A stretch of 64,000 bases of DNA from Caryophanales bacterium (GCA_902362975.1 CABIYO010000004.1:4918-68917); one strand, 5' to 3'. Shown: positions 42,278 to 51,675, numbered from the stretch's first letter. The notes: generated by a model from the letters alone, not told the origin. Numbers and translations: made by a program.

Positions 42278-42574
42278 TTATTCGCTTGGACCGACTTGCT
42301 TTCCAAAGACCGCTTTTTCGAGATTTGAAATTCGGCGTAACATGTCATAATTTGAGGCAACCGGCTGTGCTGGTTTAACCGGTTCCGATACAGGCGCAGA
42401 TTCCCGTCGCAACGAGTCGTTTTCTTTTTGAAGACGCTCGATTTCTTTCGTCATTTTTTCATAATCGCGAATGACGACATCTAAAAATTGATCGACTTCT
42501 TCTTGTGAATAACCACGTAATGCGGTCTTGAATTCTTGTTTATAAATCGCTTCTGCTGTTAATTCCGTTTGCAT
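42278..42574 (-). CDS. gpsB: Cell division regulator GpsB (DivIVA-like)
   Basis: About 98 residues. A DivIVA-type N-terminal domain, IYKQEFKTALRGYSQEEVDQ, is followed by coiled coil and a short C-terminal helix (MLRRISNLEKAVFG). GpsB shuttles penicillin-binding proteins such as PBP1 between division site and side wall; ponA is close by. Start set at 42574, 7 nt after GGGAG at the end of ypsA. Confidence 0.93.
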   Translation of the reverse strand: MQTELTAEAIYKQEFKTALRGYSQEEVDQFLDVVIRDYEKMTKEIERLQKENDSLRRESAPVSEPVKPAQPVASNYDMLRRISNLEKAVFGKQVGPSE

Positions 42575-42578
42575 CATA

Positions 42579-43124
42579 TCACTCCCATTGTTGTTTCCAT
42601 TGTTTTTCTTCTTCAATGACTCGTAAGTCTTCTTGTGTGATCAAGAAAACTTCCATGTTCGGCTTTCGCCGAGCCCCATCGACTAGAAACCGGGGACTTC
42701 CTTCCGTTTCTTCGTCATACAAGGTGATCAACCCTTCTGCTTTATCTAAAAAGAATGCCGTTTTTGCGCGTAGTTGACTTGGGTCTTCGTATGGACGCTG
42801 CGTCAGCGATTCAAAAAAGTCTGCCTCGAGTTGCAGTTGCACAAATAGTTCTTGTTCGAATGGTTTATAGCGCTCGTCCATATTTAAGAATGGAGGAAAC
42901 ACGGCAATTTTAATCGGATAGGTTTCTCTTAACTCTAACAATACTTGTCCAGCCCACAATTCACAACCATTCGTTCCACTTAATATGAACCATTCAGCAC
43001 CTAATTCGATGACTTCAAGTATCTTTTTCCGATAAGCTTCTTGAATGATTTCAACACCCGGATGATCCGCTTTGAAGATGCCGAGTTCATGAGGACGATA
43101 TCCTGTGACGGCTACTACTTTCAT
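42579..43124 (-). CDS. ypsA: YpsA, SLOG-superfamily protein
   Basis: A 181-residue protein of the DUF1273 family: VVAVTGYRPHELGIF at the N-terminus, WFILSGTNGCELWAGQVL and a glycine-rich nucleotide-binding pattern. The SLOG fold suggests binding of a nucleotide-derived ligand. YpsA affects cell division in B. subtilis and S. aureus. It overlaps mrfB by 4 nt and precedes gpsB. Confidence 0.9.
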   Translation of the reverse strand: MKVVAVTGYRPHELGIFKADHPGVEIIQEAYRKKILEVIELGAEWFILSGTNGCELWAGQVLLELRETYPIKIAVFPPFLNMDERYKPFEQELFVQLQLEADFFESLTQRPYEDPSQLRAKTAFFLDKAEGLITLYDEETEGSPRFLVDGARRKPNMEVFLITQEDLRVIEEEKQWKQQWE

Positions 43125-44284
43125 GTTCGCTTCCTTTCTAGGCGAGCACGGCGATGTTCTAACGCATCTTTCTCGCGTTGCAACGTTTGACGTAACACCG
43201 TCCGCTTTTGATCAAGAATCTCTAACGCTCGCTCCGTGTACTCAATCGCTAAAGCCACGTCCTTTTGTTTATGCTCTGCATATTTGGCGAGTTCGACGTA
43301 CCCTTCAATCGTATGAAGCGACTCAAATAGCGGAATGGCCTCCTCAAATCGTCCAGCCCGTTTTAATAACATCGCTTGCCGCATGATGGCACGCTTCGAT
43401 GGACTCGGGAGTTGCTCAAACTCTCTCAGCGCTTGATCTTGTTCGCCAAGGTCATGTAGCCAGTGGGCACGTTCCTCCCCGAAATCAGTTATCGGGGTCG
43501 TAACGAGTTGACTGAGACGCGTATACAAGGAGACGAGGCTTAAACAGTCCGCATGATGGTGCTCAAGGACCGGAAGCAATATTTCTGGATTCCGTTCTTT
43601 GACGTATTGAAAATAGTGCATCGGTGCCAAAAATCCAGGAAGGTCATCCGTTCGTTCATGACCAAAGTATGCTTCGACCGCTTTTAATGATACTGATTCT
43701 AGCCTCGGTTTTAACAATCGTCTTGCAGCGTGAAGTAAATCGACATGACCCACTGAAGGTAATTGTTTCACCCGTGATTTGACGAACGTGTGTCTCGTCT
43801 TGATTTGAGGCCAATCAAATGACTTCCCGTTATAGGTGACGAATCGTACCTCATCTCCGATGTCTTGCAAGAAATGATAGTAAAAGGCGGTTTCAAACGC
43901 CGGATGAGGTAGCACGTATTGAATCATTTCAAGTTGTTCCGCACGAATCCGTGCAAACCCGATTAAAAAAATCGACGTTCCAGACCCACGTAAACCGGTC
44001 GTCTCCGTATCCATGAACAGGACTTGGTCGGGGTCTAAGTCGACGGCGAAAAACGGATGCTCGGTTCGAGCCATCATCTGTCCTGCTTCTCCAAACTTGA
44101 AGTCGTGATACACCTCATCAAGGGGATATGTCTTCCGGATCCGGACGCACCATTCCCCTTCGAATGTCAAGATCTCTCCACCTTGTCCCATCCACTTTTG
44201 CTGTTCCACTTCATCAGGGGTCGCAACACTAGCTTTTGGGGCAGGTTCGTTCGTTTTGATTAATCTAGATAGTTTAGCTTTCAT
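43121..44284 (-). CDS. yprB: MrfB/YprB, RNase H-like exonuclease with TPR repeats
   Basis: A 387-residue protein. The DEDD-type nuclease core is at about 100-290: FMDTETTGLRGSGTSIFLIG, TYNGKSFDWPQIKTR, and a late HHHADCLSLVSL. A helical repeat region fills the C-terminus. In B. subtilis MrfB acts with MrfA in removal of mitomycin C adducts independently of UvrABC. Coupled to yprA by ATGA. Confidence 0.9.
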   Translation of the reverse strand: MKAKLSRLIKTNEPAPKASVATPDEVEQQKWMGQGGEILTFEGEWCVRIRKTYPLDEVYHDFKFGEAGQMMARTEHPFFAVDLDPDQVLFMDTETTGLRGSGTSIFLIGFARIRAEQLEMIQYVLPHPAFETAFYYHFLQDIGDEVRFVTYNGKSFDWPQIKTRHTFVKSRVKQLPSVGHVDLLHAARRLLKPRLESVSLKAVEAYFGHERTDDLPGFLAPMHYFQYVKERNPEILLPVLEHHHADCLSLVSLYTRLSQLVTTPITDFGEERAHWLHDLGEQDQALREFEQLPSPSKRAIMRQAMLLKRAGRFEEAIPLFESLHTIEGYVELAKYAEHKQKDVALAIEYTERALEILDQKRTVLRQTLQREKDALEHRRARLERKRT

Positions 44285-46530
44285 ATCGTTCCTTTCAATG
44301 CTTGCAACTGGCGAATGACTTGCTGCTTGAAGTCACCGTATCCAACCATGCCGACACAACGGGGACATCCGCTCTCACACGGACAGTCGGATACCGTCCG
44401 CTCTGCTGCTTCAAGCACCATGTCTGCATCTTTATAGAGTGCCTCGCTGAGCCCGATTCCTCCAGGATAGCGGTCATACAGATAGACGGTCGGCTTACTC
44501 GTATGTGTCGACTTCATCTGAATCGTTGTGAATAAATCGAGCGTATCACACATGAGATAGAGTGGTGCAAGCCGTCTCATCAAATCACTGACCGCTTCAA
44601 GTTGATCTTCGAGGTCCGCCTCCGAGTAGGCGAATCGCTCATCTAACGTGAACCATGTCGCTGTCGTATGCAGCTCTCGCTCCGGTAGATGAATCGGGCC
44701 CGACCCGATGTTCTCATGCGTCCCAAATTTTATTTTCTTGAACAAAGTGGCCATCGCGATGACCGATACCTCACCAAACGTCTTCGCTCCATCTGTCTTA
44801 TTCTCTTCAAGCACTTTCAGTTCAACGGCTAAATTCGCATCTGTGTAGTAGTCGACGTCCACTCGGCGAACATACGCTTTCTTCTCCTCAAAATCGAGTT
44901 TTTCGACCTGATATTGCTCGGCTCCATGCAAGTATATCGCTTCATCATGTAACAACGTCATGGCACTGAACGTGTCCATTTCACCGATAACTTGATGTTT
45001 TGCCGTCTGATCAACGATGACGACATTTTCTTGATCACTCGTTCGAAGCGAGATGTCATGAGCCGGAAATGAATCCGTCATCCAATAATATCTATCAGCC
45101 CGTTCATGCAAGACGTGAGCATCCGTCAAAAACTCTAAAATATCTTCCGTATCGACCGTTCCGAATCGCTCTCCTTTTTGAAAAGGCAACTCGAATGCGG
45201 CGCATTTGATATGATCCACTAAAATAATCAAGTTATTCGGGTCAAGCCGGGCCGCTTCCGGTGAACGATCTAAAATCATGTCCGGCTGTTCGACGACGAG
45301 TTGGTCGAGTGATGACGAGGATGCGACAAATACAACGAGTGATTCTGAATGGCGCCGTCCGGCACGACCTGCCTGCTGCCATAACGAAGCGACCGTTCCA
45401 GGATATCCATTTAAGACACACGCTTGAAGTTGACCGATATCGACACCGAGCTCTAACGCGTTTGTTGAGACGACCGCCTTGATTTCCCCGTTCCGTAACC
45501 GCCGTTCGATTTCTCTACGTTCAGATGGAAGATAGCCGCCACGGTAACCAACAATAGACTTTGGTCCGAGCTCCCGACGTGTCAATTCTTGCAAATAGGT
45601 CAATAGCACCTCGACACGTACGCGCGACCGTGCAAATACAATCGTTTGAATGTTCGCTTCCACGAGCCTCGAGGCGATTCGTTTCGTCTCGAGCGTCGCG
45701 CTTCGACGAATTCCGAGTGCTTCGTTGACGACAGGGGGGTTGTAGAAGACAAGATGTTTCTTCCCTTGAGGTGCCCCGTTCCGATCGATTAAAACGACTT
45801 CTTCTTCCGTCAATAGCTCGGCAAGTTCAAGCGGGTTTGCAATGGTCGCTGAGGTCATGATCCATTTCGGATGACTGCCATAATAGGCACAGATTCGCTT
45901 CAAGCGTCGAAATACGTTCGCCACATGACTTCCAAACACGCCACGATACGTATGGAGTTCGTCGACGACGATATATTCTAAGTTCTCAAAAAGACGAATC
46001 CATTTCGTATGATGAGGTAAGATGCCGGAATGTAGCATATCCGGATTCGTGATGACGATATTCCCCGCATCGCGGACTTTTGTTCGTGCCGCAGGTGAGG
46101 TGTCGCCATCATACGTGAAGCATCGTAAATTCCCTTCAAGGGCTTCGACCATCTCCATCAAGTCACTGTTTTGATCTTGTGCGAGTGCTTTTGTCGGGTA
46201 AAGATAAAGCGCACGGGCTGTAGGTTTTTCAATCATCTTGGATAGAACCGGTAAGTTATAACACAGTGTTTTTCCTGATGCCGTAGGTGTTACGATGACC
46301 GTCGAATGGCCAGCCGCCGTTTGTTTCACAGCCTCGGCTTGATGCGTGTACAGCTGCTCGATTCCGCGATTCTTGAGCACATTCGCCAATTGTTCAGGCA
46401 CTTGTTCTGGAATTGGGGCATATTGTGCCGGACGAGCGTCGACCGTGTGCCAATGACGTACGTGGTTTGAAAAACCAGGATCGTCTTTTAGTTGTTTGAT
46501 CATTTCTTCGACAGAGCGAGATTTTCGCAT
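44281..46530 (-). CDS. yprA: MrfA/YprA, DEAD/DEAH-type DNA helicase with C-terminal zinc site
   Basis: A 749-residue SF2 helicase. Walker A is TPTASGKTLCYNLP, box II DELH in VVDELHTYRGVFG, motif VI QAGRAGRRHSE. The C-terminal DUF1998 part ends in SDCPCESGCPRC, the four-cysteine metal site. MrfA translocates 3'-5' and feeds MrfB in mitomycin repair. Start set at 46530, behind AGAAGGTGA, since the ATG at 46548 has no SD. Confidence 0.93.
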   Translation of the reverse strand: MRKSRSVEEMIKQLKDDPGFSNHVRHWHTVDARPAQYAPIPEQVPEQLANVLKNRGIEQLYTHQAEAVKQTAAGHSTVIVTPTASGKTLCYNLPVLSKMIEKPTARALYLYPTKALAQDQNSDLMEMVEALEGNLRCFTYDGDTSPAARTKVRDAGNIVITNPDMLHSGILPHHTKWIRLFENLEYIVVDELHTYRGVFGSHVANVFRRLKRICAYYGSHPKWIMTSATIANPLELAELLTEEEVVLIDRNGAPQGKKHLVFYNPPVVNEALGIRRSATLETKRIASRLVEANIQTIVFARSRVRVEVLLTYLQELTRRELGPKSIVGYRGGYLPSERREIERRLRNGEIKAVVSTNALELGVDIGQLQACVLNGYPGTVASLWQQAGRAGRRHSESLVVFVASSSSLDQLVVEQPDMILDRSPEAARLDPNNLIILVDHIKCAAFELPFQKGERFGTVDTEDILEFLTDAHVLHERADRYYWMTDSFPAHDISLRTSDQENVVIVDQTAKHQVIGEMDTFSAMTLLHDEAIYLHGAEQYQVEKLDFEEKKAYVRRVDVDYYTDANLAVELKVLEENKTDGAKTFGEVSVIAMATLFKKIKFGTHENIGSGPIHLPERELHTTATWFTLDERFAYSEADLEDQLEAVSDLMRRLAPLYLMCDTLDLFTTIQMKSTHTSKPTVYLYDRYPGGIGLSEALYKDADMVLEAAERTVSDCPCESGCPRCVGMVGYGDFKQQVIRQLQALKGTI

Positions 46531-46547
46531 CCAGTCACCTTCTTTCA

Positions 46548-47108
46548 TTACGCATTCGAAGGTGCAAGATCCGCTACGACTTGTCGGATTTGATGAATCC
46601 GTTCATCTCGTACCACTCTCGATACGGCGGGCATCTGAAAGATGGCCATCTCGTTAAATGTAGCAGCGACATGCTCATTCTCTTCTTCTAGGCGGAGGAG
46701 CGCATCTGAAAACAGACGTTGCGTCGACCGTCCGAACAAGACGATGGTATGTAGTTTCGTACATTTTGAATGAACCGCTAAAAGATGTTTGACGTAGCGT
46801 TGCACCGTTTTATAATAATCTTCGTTTGTTGAGCTGAGTTGACGGTTGCCACGAAGAAGTTCCGGATAATAGGATTCTTCGCCCGTGAACATGGTCTCGA
46901 CTCCGATTCGTTTCAAGTAAGCATGTCCGATCGCTTCGGCGACGGTTTGGTCCTGGATGAGACGCCCAAACGGTATTGACTCTTTTAAGAGCACATGTGA
47001 TAGCTTTAACCCGAGATGTCCACCGAGAGGCACGCCGAAATCATCGTCTTGCAGTCGATCCATGACAAGTAATACTTTCATCTTGCGTTTTAAAGAGAGT
47101 TGAACCAT
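46548..47108 (-). CDS. Uncharacterised protein with faint uracil-DNA-glycosylase-like layout
   Basis: A 186-residue soluble protein, not recognised with confidence. Three spaced segments recall UDG superfamily landmarks: FGVPLGGHLGLKLSHVLL (compare the GxPFVGxAGxxL loop), LHTIVLFGRSTQRLF (compare the IVxLGxxA strand), and IFQMPAVSRVVRDERIHQIR (compare the HPS region). The catalytic residues themselves are not conserved, so the fold call is weak. It has its own extended -10 promoter and lies 18 nt ahead of mrfA, so a DNA-repair role is plausible by context. A wholly different fold is equally possible. Confidence 0.6.
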   Translation of the reverse strand: MVQLSLKRKMKVLLVMDRLQDDDFGVPLGGHLGLKLSHVLLKESIPFGRLIQDQTVAEAIGHAYLKRIGVETMFTGEESYYPELLRGNRQLSSTNEDYYKTVQRYVKHLLAVHSKCTKLHTIVLFGRSTQRLFSDALLRLEEENEHVAATFNEMAIFQMPAVSRVVRDERIHQIRQVVADLAPSNA

Positions 47109-47136
47109 GTGTCACCATCCTGTTCCCTTTCTTTTC

Positions 47137-47145
47137 ATTATAGCA
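47137..47145 (-). promoter_or_regulatory. Extended -10 promoter of the UDG-like/mrfAB/ypsA/gpsB operon
   Basis: Minus strand TGC-TATAAT, a perfect extended -10, immediately after the ponA terminator and about 30 bp before the first ATG. No good -35. Confidence 0.5.
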
Positions 47146-47155
47146 AAGTCAAACG

Positions 47156-47184
47156 AAAAACAGGGCGACATTGTGCGCCCTGCT
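47156..47184. terminator. Terminator of recU-ponA
   Basis: Stem CAGGGCG/CGCCCTG with an 8-nt loop, followed by T5 on the minus strand (T4 on the plus). Confidence 0.8.
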
Positions 47185-47188
47185 TTTC

Positions 47189-49819
47189 TTAGTTATTCCC
47201 ATTGTTTGAATTGCCATTTCCACGATTCGTGTCAGACGATTCACCATTGGATTGTCCCTCTAACGGAGTTCCTGAATCATCTCCGTCAGTTGGTTCGTCT
47301 GTTTCTTCGCCAGAATCTTCATCCGTCGCCGGTTCATCAGGAGTTTGTTCGTCGGTGGTATCTTCGCCGTTTCCGCCTCCGTTTCCGCCTCCGTTACCAT
47401 TTCCATTTCCGTTTCCGTTTTCATTCCCGTTCCCGTTATTTTCGTCTGATGGTTCATCTTCGGAATTCCCCTCATCAGTAGGGTTTTCCTCTTCTTCCGT
47501 CGGTTCCTCTTTCGGTTCGATCGAGTAGCTCGCTTGCGCCGGTGCTGATTGCTGTTCCCCCGTCAACGGGTTCGTTGCATTCGCGACAATCGTAAACGTA
47601 GTGTCTCCTTCGGCCAAGTTTGCAATATTTACACTCGTCTCCCCGGTCGTTCCGACGACTTGCTCACTTCCGTCTGCTGACTTTTGTGTCACTGTGAACG
47701 TGATATCCGTATAGCCATCGGCTTGTGCACCATCGAAATCGTATGACCATGAGACAGAACCGGTTTGGGTTTCTTCGTTGTAGTTGACACTTGCCCCAGT
47801 CGGAGCAACCAACTTCTCAGGTTGAAGATCTTTTGGCTTCGTCCCTTTGACATAAAGTTCATTCCCGATAGACAAGACAGAGTCTGGACGTTGGAATCGA
47901 TCCGGTTGTCCCGTCGCATTCGTCACTTGTTGCATCATGTACTCGAAATAGTATTGGGCATAGTTCGGTTTATTGGCAGTCTCACTAGCACCGCTCACTT
48001 TACCCGTCCAAACAGAAATCGAGTAGTCTGTCGTATATCCAGTAAACCATTTGTCTTGCTCATCGTTGGTCGTTCCCGTCTTACCTGCCACGTCCCAAGG
48101 GAATGCACCCGGTTCATACGTCCCGTTCGCACCGCTTACGACATCACGAAGCATGTCCGTCAACATGTATGCCGTATAGTCTTCCATTGCCTGCTTCGCT
48201 TTAATTGGCGAATTGATACTTGAACCGTCATTGAATTCAATTTTTTGAATCAAATGCGGTTTTGTATACATTCCATTCGTCCCAAAGGCAGCATATGCCG
48301 CTGCCATTTGAGTCGTGCTCGCTTCAGCGGCACCGAGGGCGTTCGCTTCTAATACATCATCTCCGGCGTATATCGGTTCAATGCCGAGGTTTTTTGCAAA
48401 GGACTCGATGGCCCCTTGACCAAATTCATCACGAACTTCTCGGAAAGCTCGAACAGCAGGTGTGTTCCCTGAAATCGTTAAGAAATACCGCATCGTGTTT
48501 TGACCAAGATAGTCTAGATAATAGTTGTTTGGATTATAAGATCCCTCGAGCGGTGCATCGAGTAAGATTTTCCCTGTCGACCATTGTCCGTTCTCGATTC
48601 CTGGACCGTAATCAAAGATTGGTTTGGCCGTCGAACCGATTTGACGTTTTTCATTCGAATAATCACGATACGATTTGTCACCTTGTTTTGCCTGTTGACT
48701 ATCGATGATCGCGACAATTTCACCAGTCTTCGTATTCAATACCGTTGCACCCATACGAAGTTCGTCGGTCGGGAAGCTTCCACCTGGAATATTTACATTA
48801 TCCGATTTAATATCCCTATTAAACTTTGTATGCAACTCTTTATTGATCGACGTATAGACTTTTAAACCTGTGCCATAAATATCTGACTGTTCTAGTCCGT
48901 AATCTTCTTCAAGCTCGGCTTGGACTCGTGAATAAATCGCACGTGTGAACGCTTCTTCTTCCGTCTCTTCACCCGGTGAGATGACGTCAGCAATGGCGAC
49001 ATCAAGTGCCTCATTGTACTGTTCTTCAGAAATATGTCCGTCACGTTTCATCGCAGACAGGACTTGCTCTTGACGGTAACGGGTCAACTCCTGATCACCA
49101 TTGATTGGATCATAGGCACTTGGGCGTTGTGGGAGACCCGCAAGAATCGCGGCCTCTTGATAATTGACATCAGAGACAGGCTTGTTGAAGTAACGTTTCG
49201 ATGCGGTTTGCACACCGTATCCACCACTACCGTAATAGTTTTTGTTCAAGTACATCTCTAAAATCTGTTCTTTCGTATACTCACGCTCGAGTTTGAGTGC
49301 GAGCCATTGTTCTTGAAGCTTACGTTTCAACTTCTTATCTGTCGAAAGGAATGACTGCTTAACCAACTGTTGCGTGATGGTCGATCCACCTTCCGCACCG
49401 AAACCGTCTGTCAAGTTGGCAACGACGGCTCCGCCGATTCGACGTAAGTCGATTCCGTTATGCTCATAGAAACGACGGTCTTCGATTGACACGACCGCTT
49501 GTTGCATCACTTCAGAAATGTCGTCGATTGAGACATACTCGCGAATCTGACCTGCCCCTTCGAGCGGTTCTCCTTCAGCCGAAATCAACTGAATCGGGTA
49601 CGTATCGACAAGCTTTTCTTCATCTAGCTCTGGTGCCGTCGCAATGGCATATACCGTAAAGGCGCCGAATGCGATTACCGCAGCAATAAATAGCATAAAG
49701 CCTAATAAAAAGATGCGTTTCCACATCGGTTTCTTACTTTTCGTCTTTGGGTGTTTCCCAGTTTTTTTGCGTTTATTCGTCGTCGAATCTTGTCGACGTG
49801 CGACCCTACTTCGCTCCAT
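47189..49819 (-). CDS. ponA: Class A penicillin-binding protein 1 (transglycosylase/transpeptidase)
   Basis: An 876-residue bifunctional PBP. Basic cytoplasmic tail 1-32 and membrane anchor about 33-60. The glycosyltransferase domain carries EDRRFYEHNGID, GGSTITQQLVKQ and LNKNYYGSGGYG. The transpeptidase has GSTAKPIF (active Ser), SGNTPAVR and AGKTGTTNDEQDKWF. A fibronectin type III domain lies at about 665-765. It ends in a Gly/Asn repeat and acidic tail of about 110 residues. It polymerises and cross-links peptidoglycan at the outer membrane face. Coupled with recU 20 nt upstream, as in B. subtilis. Confidence 0.95.
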   Translation of the reverse strand: MERSRVARRQDSTTNKRKKTGKHPKTKSKKPMWKRIFLLGFMLFIAAVIAFGAFTVYAIATAPELDEEKLVDTYPIQLISAEGEPLEGAGQIREYVSIDDISEVMQQAVVSIEDRRFYEHNGIDLRRIGGAVVANLTDGFGAEGGSTITQQLVKQSFLSTDKKLKRKLQEQWLALKLEREYTKEQILEMYLNKNYYGSGGYGVQTASKRYFNKPVSDVNYQEAAILAGLPQRPSAYDPINGDQELTRYRQEQVLSAMKRDGHISEEQYNEALDVAIADVISPGEETEEEAFTRAIYSRVQAELEEDYGLEQSDIYGTGLKVYTSINKELHTKFNRDIKSDNVNIPGGSFPTDELRMGATVLNTKTGEIVAIIDSQQAKQGDKSYRDYSNEKRQIGSTAKPIFDYGPGIENGQWSTGKILLDAPLEGSYNPNNYYLDYLGQNTMRYFLTISGNTPAVRAFREVRDEFGQGAIESFAKNLGIEPIYAGDDVLEANALGAAEASTTQMAAAYAAFGTNGMYTKPHLIQKIEFNDGSSINSPIKAKQAMEDYTAYMLTDMLRDVVSGANGTYEPGAFPWDVAGKTGTTNDEQDKWFTGYTTDYSISVWTGKVSGASETANKPNYAQYYFEYMMQQVTNATGQPDRFQRPDSVLSIGNELYVKGTKPKDLQPEKLVAPTGASVNYNEETQTGSVSWSYDFDGAQADGYTDITFTVTQKSADGSEQVVGTTGETSVNIANLAEGDTTFTIVANATNPLTGEQQSAPAQASYSIEPKEEPTEEEENPTDEGNSEDEPSDENNGNGNENGNGNGNGNGGGNGGGNGEDTTDEQTPDEPATDEDSGEETDEPTDGDDSGTPLEGQSNGESSDTNRGNGNSNNGNN
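47365..47441 (-). repeat. Low-complexity Gly-Asn codon repeats at the 3' end of ponA
   Basis: Hexamer-like units encode GN, GGGN and EN repeats in the disordered tail of PBP1. Copy number may vary between strains. Confidence 0.85.
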
Positions 49820-49839
49820 TCATGGTTCACTCCTTCTAT

Positions 49840-50448
49840 TCAATCGAGCCATTGATCGAGCACCGTCAAATAATCAATCGACGGTAAGGCTCTCGTCGGA
49901 ACTTCAATCGCTTCCTTTTCGATAAAGCTGAGCGGAATCGATTTTCGCCCCGTTAATCGTTGTTCCCACCACTGAACAAGTTGCTCGGTGGTCAATACAT
50001 ATTGCGTATTATAGCGACTAAAACGGATGATGGCAAAACAAATCCCTCCATGACGTTCACACTCCCGCATATGGGCGATTTGGTGGTCATGAAAATTGCT
50101 GAGCGGAAACGACGTCTTATTATTCGTTTCTTTCGCTTCAAAGTCAATGTACCTGCCATGATAAACACCGTTGTAATCGGTCGTAGATGCCTGTTTAAAA
50201 TAGGCTTCCGTTACTTTGGCGGCACTTCGCTTCGGGTAGTCGACTTTGACGATTTGGAGAGGGGTTGGTTTTTTGTGGATGACGGCTCGTTGATGAATCC
50301 GATAAAATTCATTCGTTTCATTTAACAGCGTCTCCAAGTTCATTCCGCGATTCGCATAGGTTTGAGAATTCGATGATTGCTTCGAAATTCCTTCCCCCTT
50401 TGTTGTCTTTGTCACGTTTGCCTTTTTACCGTTTGGATAATGGAACAA
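49840..50448 (-). CDS. recU: Holliday junction resolvase RecU
   Basis: About 202 residues. Nuclease motifs are TTDYNGVYHGRYIDFEAKET (Asp/Glu/Lys of the PD-(D/E)xK type) and FPLSNFHDHQIAHM. RecU cuts Holliday junctions and modulates RecA in recombination and segregation. Start set at TTG 50448, 5 nt after GGGGTGA: this gives an N-terminus FHYPNGKK matching the family start, whereas the longer ATG version adds six unrelated residues. Confidence 0.94.
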   Translation of the reverse strand: MFHYPNGKKANVTKTTKGEGISKQSSNSQTYANRGMNLETLLNETNEFYRIHQRAVIHKKPTPLQIVKVDYPKRSAAKVTEAYFKQASTTDYNGVYHGRYIDFEAKETNNKTSFPLSNFHDHQIAHMRECERHGGICFAIIRFSRYNTQYVLTTEQLVQWWEQRLTGRKSIPLSFIEKEAIEVPTRALPSIDYLTVLDQWLD

Positions 50449-50821
50449 TGTCGTCACCCCATACATACATATTAACAGGTCGGTCCACTCGTTCCTTCCG
50501 TCTCAGGTCTGATTGTCGACTTCTGTCGGTCGACACTTGTGTGGAATTACCGCAACACATATCGTACCAAACTCCCGTATGTTAAACTAGTATGTAAGCG
50601 ATTGTGTATCCAAATTGAAAAGCTCTCGTTATGTATGATTCGATTGCTTTTCTATGATAATAGCACTTCTACTGTTTATCCAAGATGACACACCGATAAA
50701 CCTCATTGATGTCATTCTAAAAAAATGTGCAATATCTGTGCAATAGATTGACCAAATTATCATTTGGACATAAAATAGGGTGCTTAAAGACGCTACTGTT
50801 AAGCCGTTTTGGAGGGATTGG
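50449..50821. other. Intergenic region with divergent promoters
   Basis: A 373-bp gap between recU and the DUF3800 gene. It holds the plus-strand promoter listed separately. I see no other gene, RNA or strong repeat; the recU promoter is not clear. Confidence 0.5.
50748..50776 (+). promoter_or_regulatory. SigA promoter of the DUF3800 gene
   Basis: TTGACC (50748-50753), a 17-bp spacer, and TAAAAT (50771-50776), about 40 bp before the SD. Confidence 0.65.
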
Positions 50822-51673
50822 ATGGAAAGTGGAAAGAAGTATGTCATGTTCGTCGACGAAACAGGCACACCGAAGGGAAATACGCAATTTAACTTGACTG
50901 GCGTGCTGATGGAATATAAGTATTCAATCGATGCAGACGAGACTGGATTACCGTGTGAATTGAAACGACGTCTTCAGGCATTCAAACGAGATGTGTTCAA
51001 AACGGAGCATATCCCACTTCATTTGAAAGAAATTTTAAAAGCGGAACATCCTTACGGAAAAGAAGATGGAATCACGATTGATATGTTGCGCGACTTTTGG
51101 GATAAACTCCCTGAATTTTTGCGAGGAATCGACTGTACAATCGTCAGTGTCGAGGTCGATAAACAAAAGCTTCATGACTTTTATTCGACGCCAAAAGATC
51201 CGTATGTCGTCGCATTCGCTCACCTGATGAAGTCATTCTATGCGTTTTTAGAAGAAACAGAGGCAGTAAGCGCCCGTGTCGTCCTGGAATCCCGAGACGA
51301 TTATCAGAACTTACTGATTCAAAAAGCATTCTTTGATATTTTCAACTCAGGTACCGTTCATTTAGACGTCGAAAAGAGCCGTCAAAAAATTAAAGGCTTC
51401 ATCTTCTCTGAGAAGCAGAACACGATGTATCAATCTGGCTTAGAAATCGCTGACCTCGTCTGTCTGCCACTTTCTCGCGTTCGTCGTGGCGTGATTGAAG
51501 TGAAACCACGGTTCGTCCATTATGGGGACGAGAACCGAATCTTTAAAGCCATTAAGGACAAAATTTACATCCGTAAAGAAAGTCCGGACCAAGATTTCCG
51601 AAACTGGGGCTTCAAAAAAGTGCCGATTACGAAAAAACGTCGCGAATGGAGCGACCATCCTTGGAATCATTAA
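50822..51673 (+). CDS. DUF3800 domain protein
   Basis: A 283-residue protein. The N-terminal YVMFVDETGTPKGN with its Asp-Glu pair and the late SGLEIADLVCLPLSR are DUF3800 hallmarks. The family is thought to have an RNase H-like fold with acidic metal-binding residues and is often seen in mobile or defence contexts; its function is unproved. Start set at 50822, 6 nt after GGAGG; the longer frame from 50780 lacks an SD. It is alone on the plus strand, between two conserved minus-strand operons, with its own promoter and terminator, so it may be an acquired gene. Confidence 0.82.
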   Translation: MESGKKYVMFVDETGTPKGNTQFNLTGVLMEYKYSIDADETGLPCELKRRLQAFKRDVFKTEHIPLHLKEILKAEHPYGKEDGITIDMLRDFWDKLPEFLRGIDCTIVSVEVDKQKLHDFYSTPKDPYVVAFAHLMKSFYAFLEETEAVSARVVLESRDDYQNLLIQKAFFDIFNSGTVHLDVEKSRQKIKGFIFSEKQNTMYQSGLEIADLVCLPLSRVRRGVIEVKPRFVHYGDENRIFKAIKDKIYIRKESPDQDFRNWGFKKVPITKKRREWSDHPWNH

Positions 51674-51675
51674 GC

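Noticed and set aside
47365..47441. Short regular repeats as a possible CRISPR array
   Set aside because: Units are a few codons long, lie in frame within ponA and have no spacers.
47107..47481. Plus-strand Phe/Arg/His-rich frame opposite ponA
   Set aside because: It is the complement of the Gly-Asn repeat codons and has no coding support.
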